Made by a program: the position numbers and the translations under genes. The notes below the pieces were generated by a model. It saw only the letters and a list, made by a program, of their open reading frames with translations, was not told the DNA's origin and did not search any database. Below, piece by piece: positions 46,146 to 53,764 of a stretch of DNA of 64,000 nucleotides (the first letter of the stretch is position 1; each line of letters opens with the position of its first letter). Source of the DNA: Actinocorallia herbida (GTDB lineage: Bacteria; Actinomycetota; Actinomycetes; Streptosporangiales; Streptosporangiaceae); assembly GCF_003751225.1 (NCBI RefSeq), contig NZ_RJKE01000001.1, positions 8,680,001 to 8,744,000 of the forward strand, read 5' to 3'.

Positions 46146-46891
46146 TGGTGTACCTCTACGTACTCCTCGTGCGGTCCCCCGGCTTTGCGCTGTTCGTGGA
46201 ACGCCAGGATCTGGAGCTCGATCGACAGGTCGACCTTGCGTACGTCGACGCCCTCGGGGACGGTGAGGACGACGGGAGCGAAGTTGAGCACGCTGGTGAC
46301 CCCGGCGGCGACCACCCTGTCGCACACCGGCTGCGCCGCCGACGCCGGGGTGGCGATGACGGCGATGGACACGCCATGGTCCTTGATGATGGTCTCCAGC
46401 TGGTCTATGTGCTCCACGGTGAGCCCGGAGATGCGCTGGCCGACCGTGCTCGCGTCGGCGTCGAGCAGCCCGGCGACCCGGAACCCCCTGGAAGCGAACC
46501 CGCCGTAACCGGCGAGAGCGCGGCCAAGGTTACCCACTCCGATGATGGCCACGACCCAGTCCTGGGTGAGGCCGAGCTCGCGGGAGATCTGGTACACGAG
46601 GTACTCAACCTCGTATCCGACGCCGCGCGTGCCGTACGAGCCGAGGTGTGACAGGTCTTTACGGAGCTTGGCGGAGTTCACGCCCGCCGCCGAGGCGAGT
46701 TCCTCGGACGAGACGGTCATCACCCCGCGCTCCTTGAGCCCGTGCAGTGCCCGGAGGTAGACCGGCAGCCTTGCGACCGTCGCCTCGGGGATGCCCTTGA
46801 CCCCGCCCCTGACGTCCCGGTGCGGAAGGTCTCTCGCGGGTGTGTCTCTACTGGCTGCGGTATCCGAGGGCTGCGCTTGCCGGGGGCTCAT
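46142..46891 (-). CDS. rex: Redox-sensing transcriptional repressor Rex
   Basis: A 249-residue Rex: winged helix at about 30-105 (KGIPEATVARLPVYLRAL, SSEELASAAGVNSAKLRKDLSHLGSYGTRGVGYEV), NAD(H)-binding Rossmann motif VVAIIGVGNLGRALAGY, and the C-terminal swapped helix with SIELQILAFHEQ. Rex leaves DNA when NADH is high. A near-consensus Rex operator lies 76-93 bases upstream, consistent with self-regulation of rex-hemACDB as known in Streptomyces coelicolor. The first 30 residues are a Pro/Ala-rich lead and the true start could be downstream. Confidence 0.95.
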   Translation of the reverse strand: MSPRQAQPSDTAASRDTPARDLPHRDVRGGVKGIPEATVARLPVYLRALHGLKERGVMTVSSEELASAAGVNSAKLRKDLSHLGSYGTRGVGYEVEYLVYQISRELGLTQDWVVAIIGVGNLGRALAGYGGFASRGFRVAGLLDADASTVGQRISGLTVEHIDQLETIIKDHGVSIAVIATPASAAQPVCDRVVAAGVTSVLNFAPVVLTVPEGVDVRKVDLSIELQILAFHEQRKAGGPHEEYVEVHQ

Positions 46892-46966
46892 CGCGGGTGG
46901 GTCGGCCTCTCCTTGAGCGCGCCCCTCCCACCCCGGGAGAGGCGTATTTCCACCAGGTTAACCCGG

Positions 46967-46984
46967 TCGTGAACGAATGCACAA
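46967..46984 (-). promoter_or_regulatory. Rex operator in front of rex-hemACDB
   Basis: TCGTGAA-CGAA-TGCACAA matches the Rex operator TTGTGAA-N4-TTCACAA at 12 of 14 specified positions. It lies 76-93 bases upstream of the rex start, the expected place for autoregulation. The rest of 46892-47062 shows no gene. Confidence 0.7.
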
Positions 46985-47062
46985 AGTCGGGAAATCCGCC
47001 TCCGAGCGGTTGCCGCTGGTGGGGAACGCCGACCGGCCCGGAAGGTGTGACGGACGAGACAT

Positions 47063-47296
47063 TCACCTAGAGGCTAGCGCGCGCCTCAAACGATCTTCAT
47101 CCACCCGCCAGAAGTCGATCTGGCGGCCGTCGACCAAGGTCACGGGGATGTGGTCGTGGTACTCGCGCAGCAGCGCCTCGTCCTGGGTGATGTCCTTCTC
47201 CTCCCAGGACTCGGCGCAGTCGGCCGCCACCCGCTCGATCACCGCGCGGGCGTCGTCGCACAGATGGCAGCCGGGCCGGGAGAGCAGGGTGATCAA
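47063..47296 (-). CDS. Glutaredoxin-like protein (DUF836 type)
   Basis: A 77-residue thioredoxin-fold protein: LLSRPGCHLCDDARAVIERV with a CxxC redox pair at the N-terminus, HIPVTLVDGRQIDFWRVDE with the cis-Pro. The same gene precedes the hem cluster in M. tuberculosis (Rv0508). It probably acts as a small cytosolic thiol-disulfide carrier; partner unknown. Its ATG overlaps the stop of the membrane/ABM gene (ATGA), and rex follows 171 bases later on the same strand. Confidence 0.9.
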   Translation of the reverse strand: MITLLSRPGCHLCDDARAVIERVAADCAESWEEKDITQDEALLREYHDHIPVTLVDGRQIDFWRVDEDRLRRALASR

Positions 47297-48570
47297 CGCA
47301 GCACCGGGAGGCTGCCGCCGGTCAGCTTCAGGTCGATGACGTTGGTGGCGAGCACGTGGGTGCGGCTCTCGCCGTGGAAGCGGTGCACGTACGGGCGGCC
47401 CTGGTGCTCGTTGTAGGAGGCCCGGTCGCGGAAGAGCTGGTAGGAGATGCGCTGCGTCGGCGCGCCCTCGACCTCGTGGCAGGTGAAGATCAGGATGCCG
47501 TCCTCGGCGCGCACGGCCTCGCCGATGAGCTGGTTGACCTGCCGGTCGAACGCCTGCTCCCGGCCGTCCAGCAGGGTGTAGACGACGATCTGGCCGTACG
47601 GGCCCATCGGCGGCTGCGCCGGCTGCGGGGGCGGGGTGGCGTACCAGTCGTCGGGCGCGACGGGGCCGGTGGACTGCATCGGCGGCATCGCCTGGGTGGG
47701 CGGCCCGGCCGGCGGCTGCGGCGGCATCGGGCGCTGGCCGGTGTGCCTGCCCCCCTGCTGCGGCGGCATCGGCGGCTGGGGCGGCTCCGGCCTGCGCATG
47801 CCCTGGGTGTTGCGCGGGGGCTGCTGGTGCGGGCGGTGCGGCGGGTCGAAGGCCATCTCGTCCTCGGCTTCCTGTTCGGCTTCGGCGTCTTCTGCGTCGT
47901 CCTCGGCGGACTCGGCCGTCGTCTTGGAGGCGGCGAAGAAGATCAGCCCCGCCGCGGCGGCCAGTCCGACGATCTTAAGCAGACCGGGCAGCCAGCCGAC
48001 GGCGATCACGTTGATCATTCCCGCGACGGTGGCGAGCGCCGCGGGCAGCATCAGCGGGTAGGCGCTCTTGTCGCGGTTCTGCGTGCGCACCACGGTGGTG
48101 GCGACGCCCGCGATGAGCGCGAGCACCGTCAGCACGGTCGCCCCGGTGAGCAGGCTCCCGGGCAGCACGCCGTAGACGTCGCCGGGGTTGGGCAGGCCGC
48201 TTTCGGGGGTCGAGCTCGTCGACAGCGGGTCGAGCACCAGCACGACGAGGGCGACCAGCCCGTAGGAGATGCCGACCAGCCGGGCGGCGAACCTCACCTG
48301 GACCGGCTTGGCGGTCAGCTCGATCAGCCCGACCGCGGTGGCCAAGGGGGCGAGCAGCCCACCGGTGACGGCCATGAGCCGGAAGGCCCCGGCGCTGAAG
48401 CCGCCGAAGGAGCCCAGCGCCATGCCGGCGAGGCCCAGGGCCGTGAGGACCAGCGCACCGGACCACACGGCGAGGTGGGCCCGCCGCTCTTTGAGGGTGC
48501 TCTGCACCAGCAACCCGGCGCCCACGAGGGCTGCCAAAGTCGCCACCAGAGCCAGCATTCCTTCGACCAT
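47293..48570 (-). CDS. Seven-helix membrane protein fused to an ABM (antibiotic-monooxygenase-like) domain
   Basis: A 425-residue protein starting at ATG 48570. Residues 1-220 have seven hydrophobic helices, from LALVATLAALVGAGLLV to LLKIVGLAAAAGLIFFAA. Then comes an acidic segment (SAEDDAEDAEAEQEAEDE), a Pro/Gln-rich linker of about 75 residues, and a C-terminal domain (about 325-425: IVVYTLLDGREQAFDRQVN, EGILIFTCHEV-type strand, SYQLFRDRASYNEHQGRPYV) resembling the ABM ferredoxin-like dimer. ABM domains include haem-degrading and quinone-modifying enzymes. The gene is coupled to a glutaredoxin and sits near rex and haem genes. Function unknown. Confidence 0.7.
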   Translation of the reverse strand: MVEGMLALVATLAALVGAGLLVQSTLKERRAHLAVWSGALVLTALGLAGMALGSFGGFSAGAFRLMAVTGGLLAPLATAVGLIELTAKPVQVRFAARLVGISYGLVALVVLVLDPLSTSSTPESGLPNPGDVYGVLPGSLLTGATVLTVLALIAGVATTVVRTQNRDKSAYPLMLPAALATVAGMINVIAVGWLPGLLKIVGLAAAAGLIFFAASKTTAESAEDDAEDAEAEQEAEDEMAFDPPHRPHQQPPRNTQGMRRPEPPQPPMPPQQGGRHTGQRPMPPQPPAGPPTQAMPPMQSTGPVAPDDWYATPPPQPAQPPMGPYGQIVVYTLLDGREQAFDRQVNQLIGEAVRAEDGILIFTCHEVEGAPTQRISYQLFRDRASYNEHQGRPYVHRFHGESRTHVLATNVIDLKLTGGSLPVLR

Positions 48571-48726
48571 CGCGCCCCCATGGTGCCCGATGAACCGGGA
48601 TGAGGCGTACCGAGAGGGCAATTTCTCACGGTTTTTCCATGTAACGCGGCATTGCCGGGATCTCCGGTGCTGCCTAGGCTGGGCCTTCGTGCCGCAGGTC
48701 ACAGCCGCCCCCTAGGAGACCTCACC

Positions 48727-49305
48727 ATGCACGCCCCCCTCCTGCCCGACCGGGCGCAGGCGCCGAGCCCCGAGGTGCTCGTCGAACGCGCGCGCAAAGG
48801 CTGCCGGGAGGCGTTCGGCGCCCTCTACGCCCAATACGCCGATCTCATCTACCGCTACGTCCACGCCCGCGTCGGCACGCATCCCCTCGCCGAGGACCTC
48901 ACCAGCGAGACGTTCCTCCGGGCCCTGCGCCGCATCGGCGACTTCACCTGGCAGGGCCGCGACTTCGGCGCCTGGCTCGTGACGATCGCCCGCAACCTCG
49001 TCGCCGACCACTACAAGTCGGGCCGGTACCGGTGGGAGCTGAGCACGGACGATCCCCCCGAGACGCCCCTGGACGGTCCCGAAAGCGCCGTATTGGACTC
49101 CCTCGCCTACCAGACGCTCTTCCAGGCCGTCGGACGGCTCGGAGCCGATCAGCGGCTCTGCGTGGCGCTCCGCTTCCTCCAGGGCATGTCCGTCGCCGAG
49201 ACCGCGGCGGTGATGGGCAAGAACACCGGCGCGGTCAAGGCGCTCCAGCACCGCGCCGTGCGGACCCTGGCCCGTACCCTGCCCCACGATCCGAGGTCCT
49301 GGTGA
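48727..49305 (+). CDS. ECF-type RNA polymerase sigma factor, BldN-like
   Basis: A 192-residue sigma-70 family protein starting at ATG 48727 after TAGGAGA. Region 2 is AFGALYAQYADLIYRYVHARVG followed by AEDLTSETFLRALRRIGDF and TIARNLVADHYKSGR; region 4 is LGADQRLCVALRFLQGMSVAE followed by MGKNTGAVKALQHRAVRTL. The sequence type and its position opposite the glutaredoxin-rex-hem genes match Streptomyces bldN (SCO3323 beside rex SCO3320, from memory). Unlike Streptomyces BldN it has only about 17 residues before region 2, so no pro-domain, and no anti-sigma gene adjoins. Role in development is inferred. Confidence 0.85.
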   Translation: MHAPLLPDRAQAPSPEVLVERARKGCREAFGALYAQYADLIYRYVHARVGTHPLAEDLTSETFLRALRRIGDFTWQGRDFGAWLVTIARNLVADHYKSGRYRWELSTDDPPETPLDGPESAVLDSLAYQTLFQAVGRLGADQRLCVALRFLQGMSVAETAAVMGKNTGAVKALQHRAVRTLARTLPHDPRSW

Positions 49306-49422
49306 CCGGGCCTCCGCGCCGCTTCGCGGGAGGTTCTGTGACGACCGTCCCCATTCGGCCCCGTCGGCTCGGAAACGGCGGGCGCCGTGGTTAGGCTCTG
49401 CGATAGGCGACGGGGAGCGGAG

Positions 49423-50304
49423 ATGGTCATCGGCATGCGGCGTTTCTGGCACAAGCACGAGCACGACCCGGTCGACGCGGGCAAGGCGGCCGTCGACGCC
49501 GTCGAGCGCCTGCCGCTCGCGGCCGATCCCACGGCGGCCGCCTTCTTCGACGTCGACAACACGATGATGCGCGGCGCGTCGATCTACCACTTCGCCCGCG
49601 GCCTCGCCAAGCGCCGGATGTTCACCACCAAGGACCTCCTGCTGTTCGCCTGGGGCCAGGCGGTCTTCCGGGCGCGCGGCACCGAGAACGCCGACCACAT
49701 CGGCACCGCCCGCGAGACCGCGCTCGGCTTCGTCGCCGGCAAGTCCGTGGAGGAACTCGTCACCCTCTGCGAGGAGATCTACGACGACGTCATGGAGGAC
49801 CGGATCTGGCAGGGCACCCGCAGCCTCGCCATGAGCCACCTCGACGCCGGGCAGCAGGTCTGGCTGGTCACCGCGACCCCCGTGGAGATCGCCCGGGTCA
49901 TCGCCCGCAGGCTCGGCCTGACCGGCGCGCTCGGCACCGTCGCGGAGACCGTCGACGGCGTGTACACCGGCCGCCTCGTCGGGAACCTCCTGCACGGGCC
50001 CGCCAAGGCGGAGGCCGTGCGCGCGCTCGCCGAGCGGGAGGGCCTCGACCTGTCACGCTGCGCGGCCTACAGCGACTCCGCCAACGACCTGCCCATGCTG
50101 ACCACCGTCGGGCACCCGCACGCCGTCAACCCCGACGGGGAACTGCGGGACCGCGCCAAGGCCGACGACTGGCCCGTCCACGACTTCCGCACCGGCCGCA
50201 AGGTCGCCCTGGTGACCCTGCCCGCCGCCGCGGGCGCGGGCGCGCTCGCCGGGGGCGTCGCCGCCGGGATCGCGCTGCGCCGGCACTACCGCACCCCGGT
50301 GTGA
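49423..50304 (+). CDS. HAD-IB family phosphatase (SerB-like) with C-terminal membrane anchor
   Basis: A 293-residue protein starting at ATG 49423 (GGGGAG upstream; a GTG at 49387 would add 12 residues). The HAD nucleophile motif is FFDVDNTMM, followed by VWLVTATPVEIA and YSDSANDLPML with the metal-binding aspartates. This is the HAD-IB pattern shared with SerB phosphoserine phosphatases and the SerB1/CicA group of actinobacteria (Rv0505c position). The last 30 residues (VTLPAAAGAGALAGGVAAGIAL) form a membrane helix, which suggests action at the membrane, perhaps on a lipid phosphate made with the adjacent acyltransferase. Confidence 0.85.
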   Translation: MVIGMRRFWHKHEHDPVDAGKAAVDAVERLPLAADPTAAAFFDVDNTMMRGASIYHFARGLAKRRMFTTKDLLLFAWGQAVFRARGTENADHIGTARETALGFVAGKSVEELVTLCEEIYDDVMEDRIWQGTRSLAMSHLDAGQQVWLVTATPVEIARVIARRLGLTGALGTVAETVDGVYTGRLVGNLLHGPAKAEAVRALAEREGLDLSRCAAYSDSANDLPMLTTVGHPHAVNPDGELRDRAKADDWPVHDFRTGRKVALVTLPAAAGAGALAGGVAAGIALRRHYRTPV

Positions 50305-50326
50305 GCCGGGTCCGCCGCGCGGTCGA

Positions 50327-50346
50327 GCCCCGCTAGAAGGCGGGGC
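50327..50346. terminator. Hairpin between convergent HAD phosphatase and acyltransferase genes
   Basis: GCCCCG (50327-50332) pairs with CGGGGC (50341-50346) with an eight-base loop; the acyltransferase TAG stop lies in the loop. Confidence 0.55.
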
Positions 50347-51259
50347 CGCGACGCAGCAGCAGGTCGTAGACCATCTGCTGGACGGTCTCGCGCACCCGGT
50401 CGGTCAGCTCGTAGACCACCATCGGGTCGTCGGCCTGCTCGGGGTCGTAGTCGTCGACGCCGATCGGCTCGCCGACCTGGATCATCCACTTCGACGGCAG
50501 CGGCACCACGCCGAGCGGGCCGAGCCATGGGAAGGTCGGCGTCACCGGGAAGTACGGGAACCCGAGAAGACGCGCGAGCGGCTTGATGTCGCCGATCTTC
50601 GGATAGATCTCCTCGGCCCCCACGATGGCCGTCGGGATGATCGGGACGCGGCTGCGCATGGCCGTCGCGGCGAAGCCTCCCCGGCCGAACCGCTGGAGCC
50701 GGTAGCGCTCGCTGAAAGGCTTGCCGACGCCTTTGAAGCCCTCCGGGAACACGCCGACGAGCTCGCCCTTGGCCAGCAGCCGCAGCGCGTCGGGCGGGGT
50801 GGCGAGGGTGTGCCCCGACTTGCGGGACAGATGCCCGAGGAACGGCACCTGGTAGACGAGGTCCGCGCCGAGCAGCCGAAGATGCCGGTCGAGGGAGTCG
50901 CGCAGCCCGACCTGGAGCATGATCGCGTCCAGCGGGAGGACGCCGGAGTGGTTGGCGGCCAGGAGCGCGCCGCCGGTGTCGGGGACGTTGTCCAGGCCGT
51001 GCAGCTCCACCCGGAACCAGTGCTTGTAGAACAGCCGGGCCATCGGCACGAGGACGGAGTCGGTGAAGTCCTGGTCGTAGCCGAACTCGTCGATCTCGTA
51101 GTCCCCGGCGACGCGGCGGCGCAGGAACGCCAGCCCGGACGCGACGGCCCGCTCCAGCGAGCCCCGCTCGTCCTCCGGCTCGCGGTAGCCGTGCAGCGGG
51201 ATCACCCGGGCCATCGGCGCGGCGGCGTCGGCGCCGTCCTTGCCGTTCTCAGCGTTCAT
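50333..51259 (-). CDS. Lysophospholipid acyltransferase family protein (PlsC-like)
   Basis: A 308-residue protein starting at ATG 51259, overlapping the epimerase stop by one base. The acyltransferase motif NHSGVLPLDA is the NHxxxxD site; FPEGFKGVGKPF is the glycerol-phosphate-binding block; PIIPTAIVGAEE follows. It would transfer an acyl chain from acyl-CoA or ACP to a lysolipid or glycolipid at the inner membrane. The gene order with the epimerase and HAD phosphatase is conserved with M. tuberculosis (Rv0501, Rv0502, Rv0505c), suggesting a shared lipid or envelope pathway of unknown product. Confidence 0.88.
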   Translation of the reverse strand: MNAENGKDGADAAAPMARVIPLHGYREPEDERGSLERAVASGLAFLRRRVAGDYEIDEFGYDQDFTDSVLVPMARLFYKHWFRVELHGLDNVPDTGGALLAANHSGVLPLDAIMLQVGLRDSLDRHLRLLGADLVYQVPFLGHLSRKSGHTLATPPDALRLLAKGELVGVFPEGFKGVGKPFSERYRLQRFGRGGFAATAMRSRVPIIPTAIVGAEEIYPKIGDIKPLARLLGFPYFPVTPTFPWLGPLGVVPLPSKWMIQVGEPIGVDDYDPEQADDPMVVYELTDRVRETVQQMVYDLLLRRGPAF

Positions 51260-52323
51260 CACCGTGCGGAACCCCCGCCCCCCGGGCCGTGGGGCAGACC
51301 CGCGGTGAGCATGTCGAAGAGGCCCAGCGGGAACTCGTTGCCGAGCCCGTGGGCCTGCGCGAATTCGGCGAAGGCGGCGGCGGTGTCGTACTTGGGCCGC
51401 CACCCCAGCTCCGCCGCGAGCCGGTCGGTGTCGACGACCCGCCCGTAGGTGAGCCAGCGCTGGAGCTCACTGGAGAAACCGGGCAGCGTGCCCGCGCGGC
51501 GTCCCGCGTCGCCGACCAGCGCGTAGGCGGACGAAGGCAGCGGGACCGCGGCGCGCCCCGCCCTGCGCAGGCACTGCGACAGCAGCAGCACACCGTCGCC
51601 CGCGACGTTGAAGACCCCGGGATGGTCCTCGGCGGTCATCCGCCGCAGGACCTCCACGCCGTCGTCCTCGTGCAGGAACTGGAGGCGCGGGTCGTAGCCG
51701 AGCACCGTCGGGACCGCCGGCATGCGCAGCACCCGGGTCAGCGGCGAGTCGACGCCCGCGCCGAGGAAGTTCACGAACCGCAGCACCGACACGACGAGGT
51801 CGGACCTGCGCCGTTGCAGTCCGCGCACATAGCCCTCGACCTCGGCCGCGTCCTTGGCATAGCCGGAGACCGGTGGCTCCACCGGCTCGGTGTCCTCGGT
51901 GAAGACCGCGGGATCGCGCGGTGAGGAGCCGTACACCGCCGCGGAGGAGCGCACGACCAGCTTGCGCATGTGCGGTGAGCGCTGACAGGCCGCGAGCAGC
52001 TGCATCGCGCCGATGACGTTGATCTCCTTGGCGGCGGCGCGCTGCCCCGACGGAGACGTCACCAGGCTGAGGTGCACGACGGTGTCGACCTCGGCCGTGT
52101 CGATCACCTTGGCGATGCTCGGGGTGCGGATGTCCACCCGGACGAACTCGGTACGTCCGAGCTGATGCGCCGGCGGCACCGTGTCGACGCCGATGACCCG
52201 TTCGATCGCCGGATCGGCTTGCAGGGTGTTCGCGACCCGCGCGCCTAGGAACCTGGAGACACCGGTGACCAGAACGACACGGGCCGCGCCCGAGGCACGC
52301 AAAGAAGACACTGTGCGGCCCAC
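51259..52323 (-). CDS. NAD-dependent epimerase/dehydratase (extended SDR)
   Basis: A 354-residue extended SDR: VVLVTGVSRFLGARVANTL nucleotide-binding motif, TVVHLSLVTSPSG, RSSAAVYGSS in the catalytic Ser/Thr region, and YAKDAAEVEGYVRGL at the YxxxK position (Tyr-Ala-Lys-Asp, so the lysine spacing differs and the active-site pair is not clear). The M. tuberculosis gene at this position is called galE2 but its substrate is not established. A GTG 12 bases downstream (52311) is an alternative start with a better-spaced GAGGGG. Confidence 0.85.
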   Translation of the reverse strand: MGRTVSSLRASGAARVVLVTGVSRFLGARVANTLQADPAIERVIGVDTVPPAHQLGRTEFVRVDIRTPSIAKVIDTAEVDTVVHLSLVTSPSGQRAAAKEINVIGAMQLLAACQRSPHMRKLVVRSSAAVYGSSPRDPAVFTEDTEPVEPPVSGYAKDAAEVEGYVRGLQRRRSDLVVSVLRFVNFLGAGVDSPLTRVLRMPAVPTVLGYDPRLQFLHEDDGVEVLRRMTAEDHPGVFNVAGDGVLLLSQCLRRAGRAAVPLPSSAYALVGDAGRRAGTLPGFSSELQRWLTYGRVVDTDRLAAELGWRPKYDTAAAFAEFAQAHGLGNEFPLGLFDMLTAGLPHGPGGGGSAR

Positions 52324-52356
52324 CCCTCACGGCTGGCAGTAGCGGCGAGCTGCGAC

Positions 52357-52455
52357 TTACTTCTTGTTGCGGCGCTGCACGCGGGTCTTCTTCAGCAGCT
52401 TGCGGTGCTTCTTCTTCGCCATCCGCTTACGGCGCTTCTTGATAACAGAACCCAC
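52357..52455 (-). CDS. 32-residue basic ribosomal-type protein (AURKAIP1/COX24 domain, bS22)
   Basis: A tiny, extremely basic protein: GTG start, [19 protein letters not shown], then [13 protein letters not shown] and a TAA stop. It matches the actinobacterial AURKAIP1/COX24-domain peptide (Rv0500B type, described as mycobacterial ribosomal protein bS22), which lies on the small subunit. GAGG lies four bases before the GTG. Nearly every third residue is Lys or Arg. It is short enough to be missed by automatic callers. It sits between the epimerase and the excisionase-like regulator, as in M. tuberculosis. Confidence 0.92.
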   Translation of the reverse strand: MGSVIKKRRKRMAKKKHRKLLKKTRVQRRNKK

Positions 52456-52573
52456 GAAACCTCACTCAGACGATCCCCGGCCATCGTCCGGATGGCCGTT
52501 GCGGGGTGTGCAGGACGGGCCGCTAGACAGCGGTCCGGCGCCTAACACTACCGGTGGTCGTCCTTTGAGTAGT

Positions 52574-52597
52574 ACCGGCGGCCTTTCGGCCGCCGGT
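52574..52597 (-). terminator. Hairpin after the excisionase-like regulator
   Basis: ACCGGCGGCC (52574-52583) pairs perfectly with GGCCGCCGGT (52588-52597) over a four-base loop, 41 bases after the minus-strand regulator stop. The rest of 52456-52638 shows no gene and should hold the promoter of the 32-residue gene. Confidence 0.75.
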
Positions 52598-52638
52598 GTC
52601 GGTGGTGTCCCCGTCCCCGTAACCCGGGTCTGCCCGGA

Positions 52639-52842
52639 CTACCCGGCCTCGATGTAGGCCTCTCGCAGGTAGTCGTGGACGGCCTGCTCGGGGACCCGGA
52701 ACGAGCGCCCGACCCGGATGGCCGGTAGTTCGCCCGAGTGCACGAGCCGATAGACGGTCATCTTGGACACCCGCATCACCGACGCCACCTCGGCGACGGT
52801 CAGGAACCTCACCTCACTGAGGGGTCGTTCGCCTGCGCCCAT
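52639..52842 (-). CDS. Excisionase/MerR-like small DNA-binding protein (BdtA-like)
   Basis: A 67-residue protein starting at ATG 52842 (AGAGGG seven bases upstream). FLTVAEVASVMRVSKMTVYRLVHSGELPAI followed by RVGRSFRVPEQAVHDYLREA is a complete helix-turn-helix of the excisionase/AlpA type. Despite the name, these stand-alone chromosomal copies are transcription factors: the equivalent Streptomyces gene (bdtA, SCO3328, from memory) is a BldD target, and M. tuberculosis Rv0500A is at the same locus. No integrase or prophage is near, so it is not a phage excisionase. Confidence 0.88.
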   Translation of the reverse strand: MGAGERPLSEVRFLTVAEVASVMRVSKMTVYRLVHSGELPAIRVGRSFRVPEQAVHDYLREAYIEAG

Positions 52843-52951
52843 GGGTCGCCCTCTCACACACGTGCCGCGCACCTGCCCTTCGGGTGACTTCGATCACCGC
52901 ACGTGTTCTTCATCCAGCGTAAATCGCGTACCGCAAGTCGCAAGGGGTTCT

Positions 52952-53764
52952 TCAGGCCGACAGGTCCGCGCGGGCCATCAGGTAGCGCGTCAGGGGGGTG
53001 TAGTGCCGGGGGAGCACGAAGTCGTCGAGCGGCACACAGACCTCTATTTTCCCCAGGACATGCCCCGCGAACAGGGCGGGATCATTGCAGTCGGCGAATC
53101 CGACGGTCGAAACGCCCGCCTCTCCCGCCGCGCCCGCCCACCCGTGGTCGGCGATGACCAGATCCGGCCAATACCGGGATTCGTCTGCGAGGTTTGCCAA
53201 CATCGCCTCCATGGGAGCCGAGTGGTGCGTGTGCCGCAACTCGTCATCGCCCTCCAGCGCGGCGACGCCCTTGTTGTACTGGATCGTCCGGATTTCCGGG
53301 CCGTATCTTCCCTCGTCGGAGAGGTAGGACCACCCTTCGGCGGGCGTCGGGACGGTGCAGCCCGCGGCGCGCAACGCGTCGGCGAGCGGGACGTACAGGA
53401 CGTCGAGGAGCGCGCCGGGGTGGCCGGTGGCCAGCAGGACGGTGGACCCCGCACGGGCCGCCTCACCGATCCGGTCGCCCATCGCGTCAAGGGCGTCGAG
53501 GGTGCGCTCAACGTCGATGGTGTCGTCGCCGTACCAGTGGGAGAGGTCGGGGCTCGTCCCGGCGAGGCCGGCCATCATGGCGACGGTCTCCTCGTACGTC
53601 CAGGGGCCGAGGTCGAGGCCGAACTGGTAGTACGGGTCGCCCTCGGCCATCTTCCTGAAGTGGCGGAGGTTGTTCTGCCGGGGCGTCGCGACGTCCCCGG
53701 CGATGTAGTGGCGCAGGAGATGCGCGCGCAGTTCGTCCCTCGACGGCGCACCGGGGCCGGTCAC
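52952..53764 (-). CDS. Predicted phosphatase, actinobacterial family
   Basis: A 270-residue cytosolic protein starting at GTG 53764, overlapping the acuC stop by four bases. Features: HYIAGDVATPRQNNLRHFRKM, HWYGDDTIDVERTLDALDAM, ATGHPGALLDVLYVPLA, HTHHSAPMEAMLANL and LVIADHGWAGAAGEAG, with several conserved His/Asp residues that could bind metal. I recall the family being annotated simply as phosphatase in Streptomyces but know of no tested activity. Tight coupling with acuC suggests a linked role. Confidence 0.65.
   Translation of the reverse strand: MTGPGAPSRDELRAHLLRHYIAGDVATPRQNNLRHFRKMAEGDPYYQFGLDLGPWTYEETVAMMAGLAGTSPDLSHWYGDDTIDVERTLDALDAMGDRIGEAARAGSTVLLATGHPGALLDVLYVPLADALRAAGCTVPTPAEGWSYLSDEGRYGPEIRTIQYNKGVAALEGDDELRHTHHSAPMEAMLANLADESRYWPDLVIADHGWAGAAGEAGVSTVGFADCNDPALFAGHVLGKIEVCVPLDDFVLPRHYTPLTRYLMARADLSA

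Noticed and set aside
52639-52842. Phage excisionase implying an integrated element
   Set aside because: No integrase, attachment repeats or phage genes are nearby, and the locus is conserved with other actinobacteria, so it is a chromosomal regulator.
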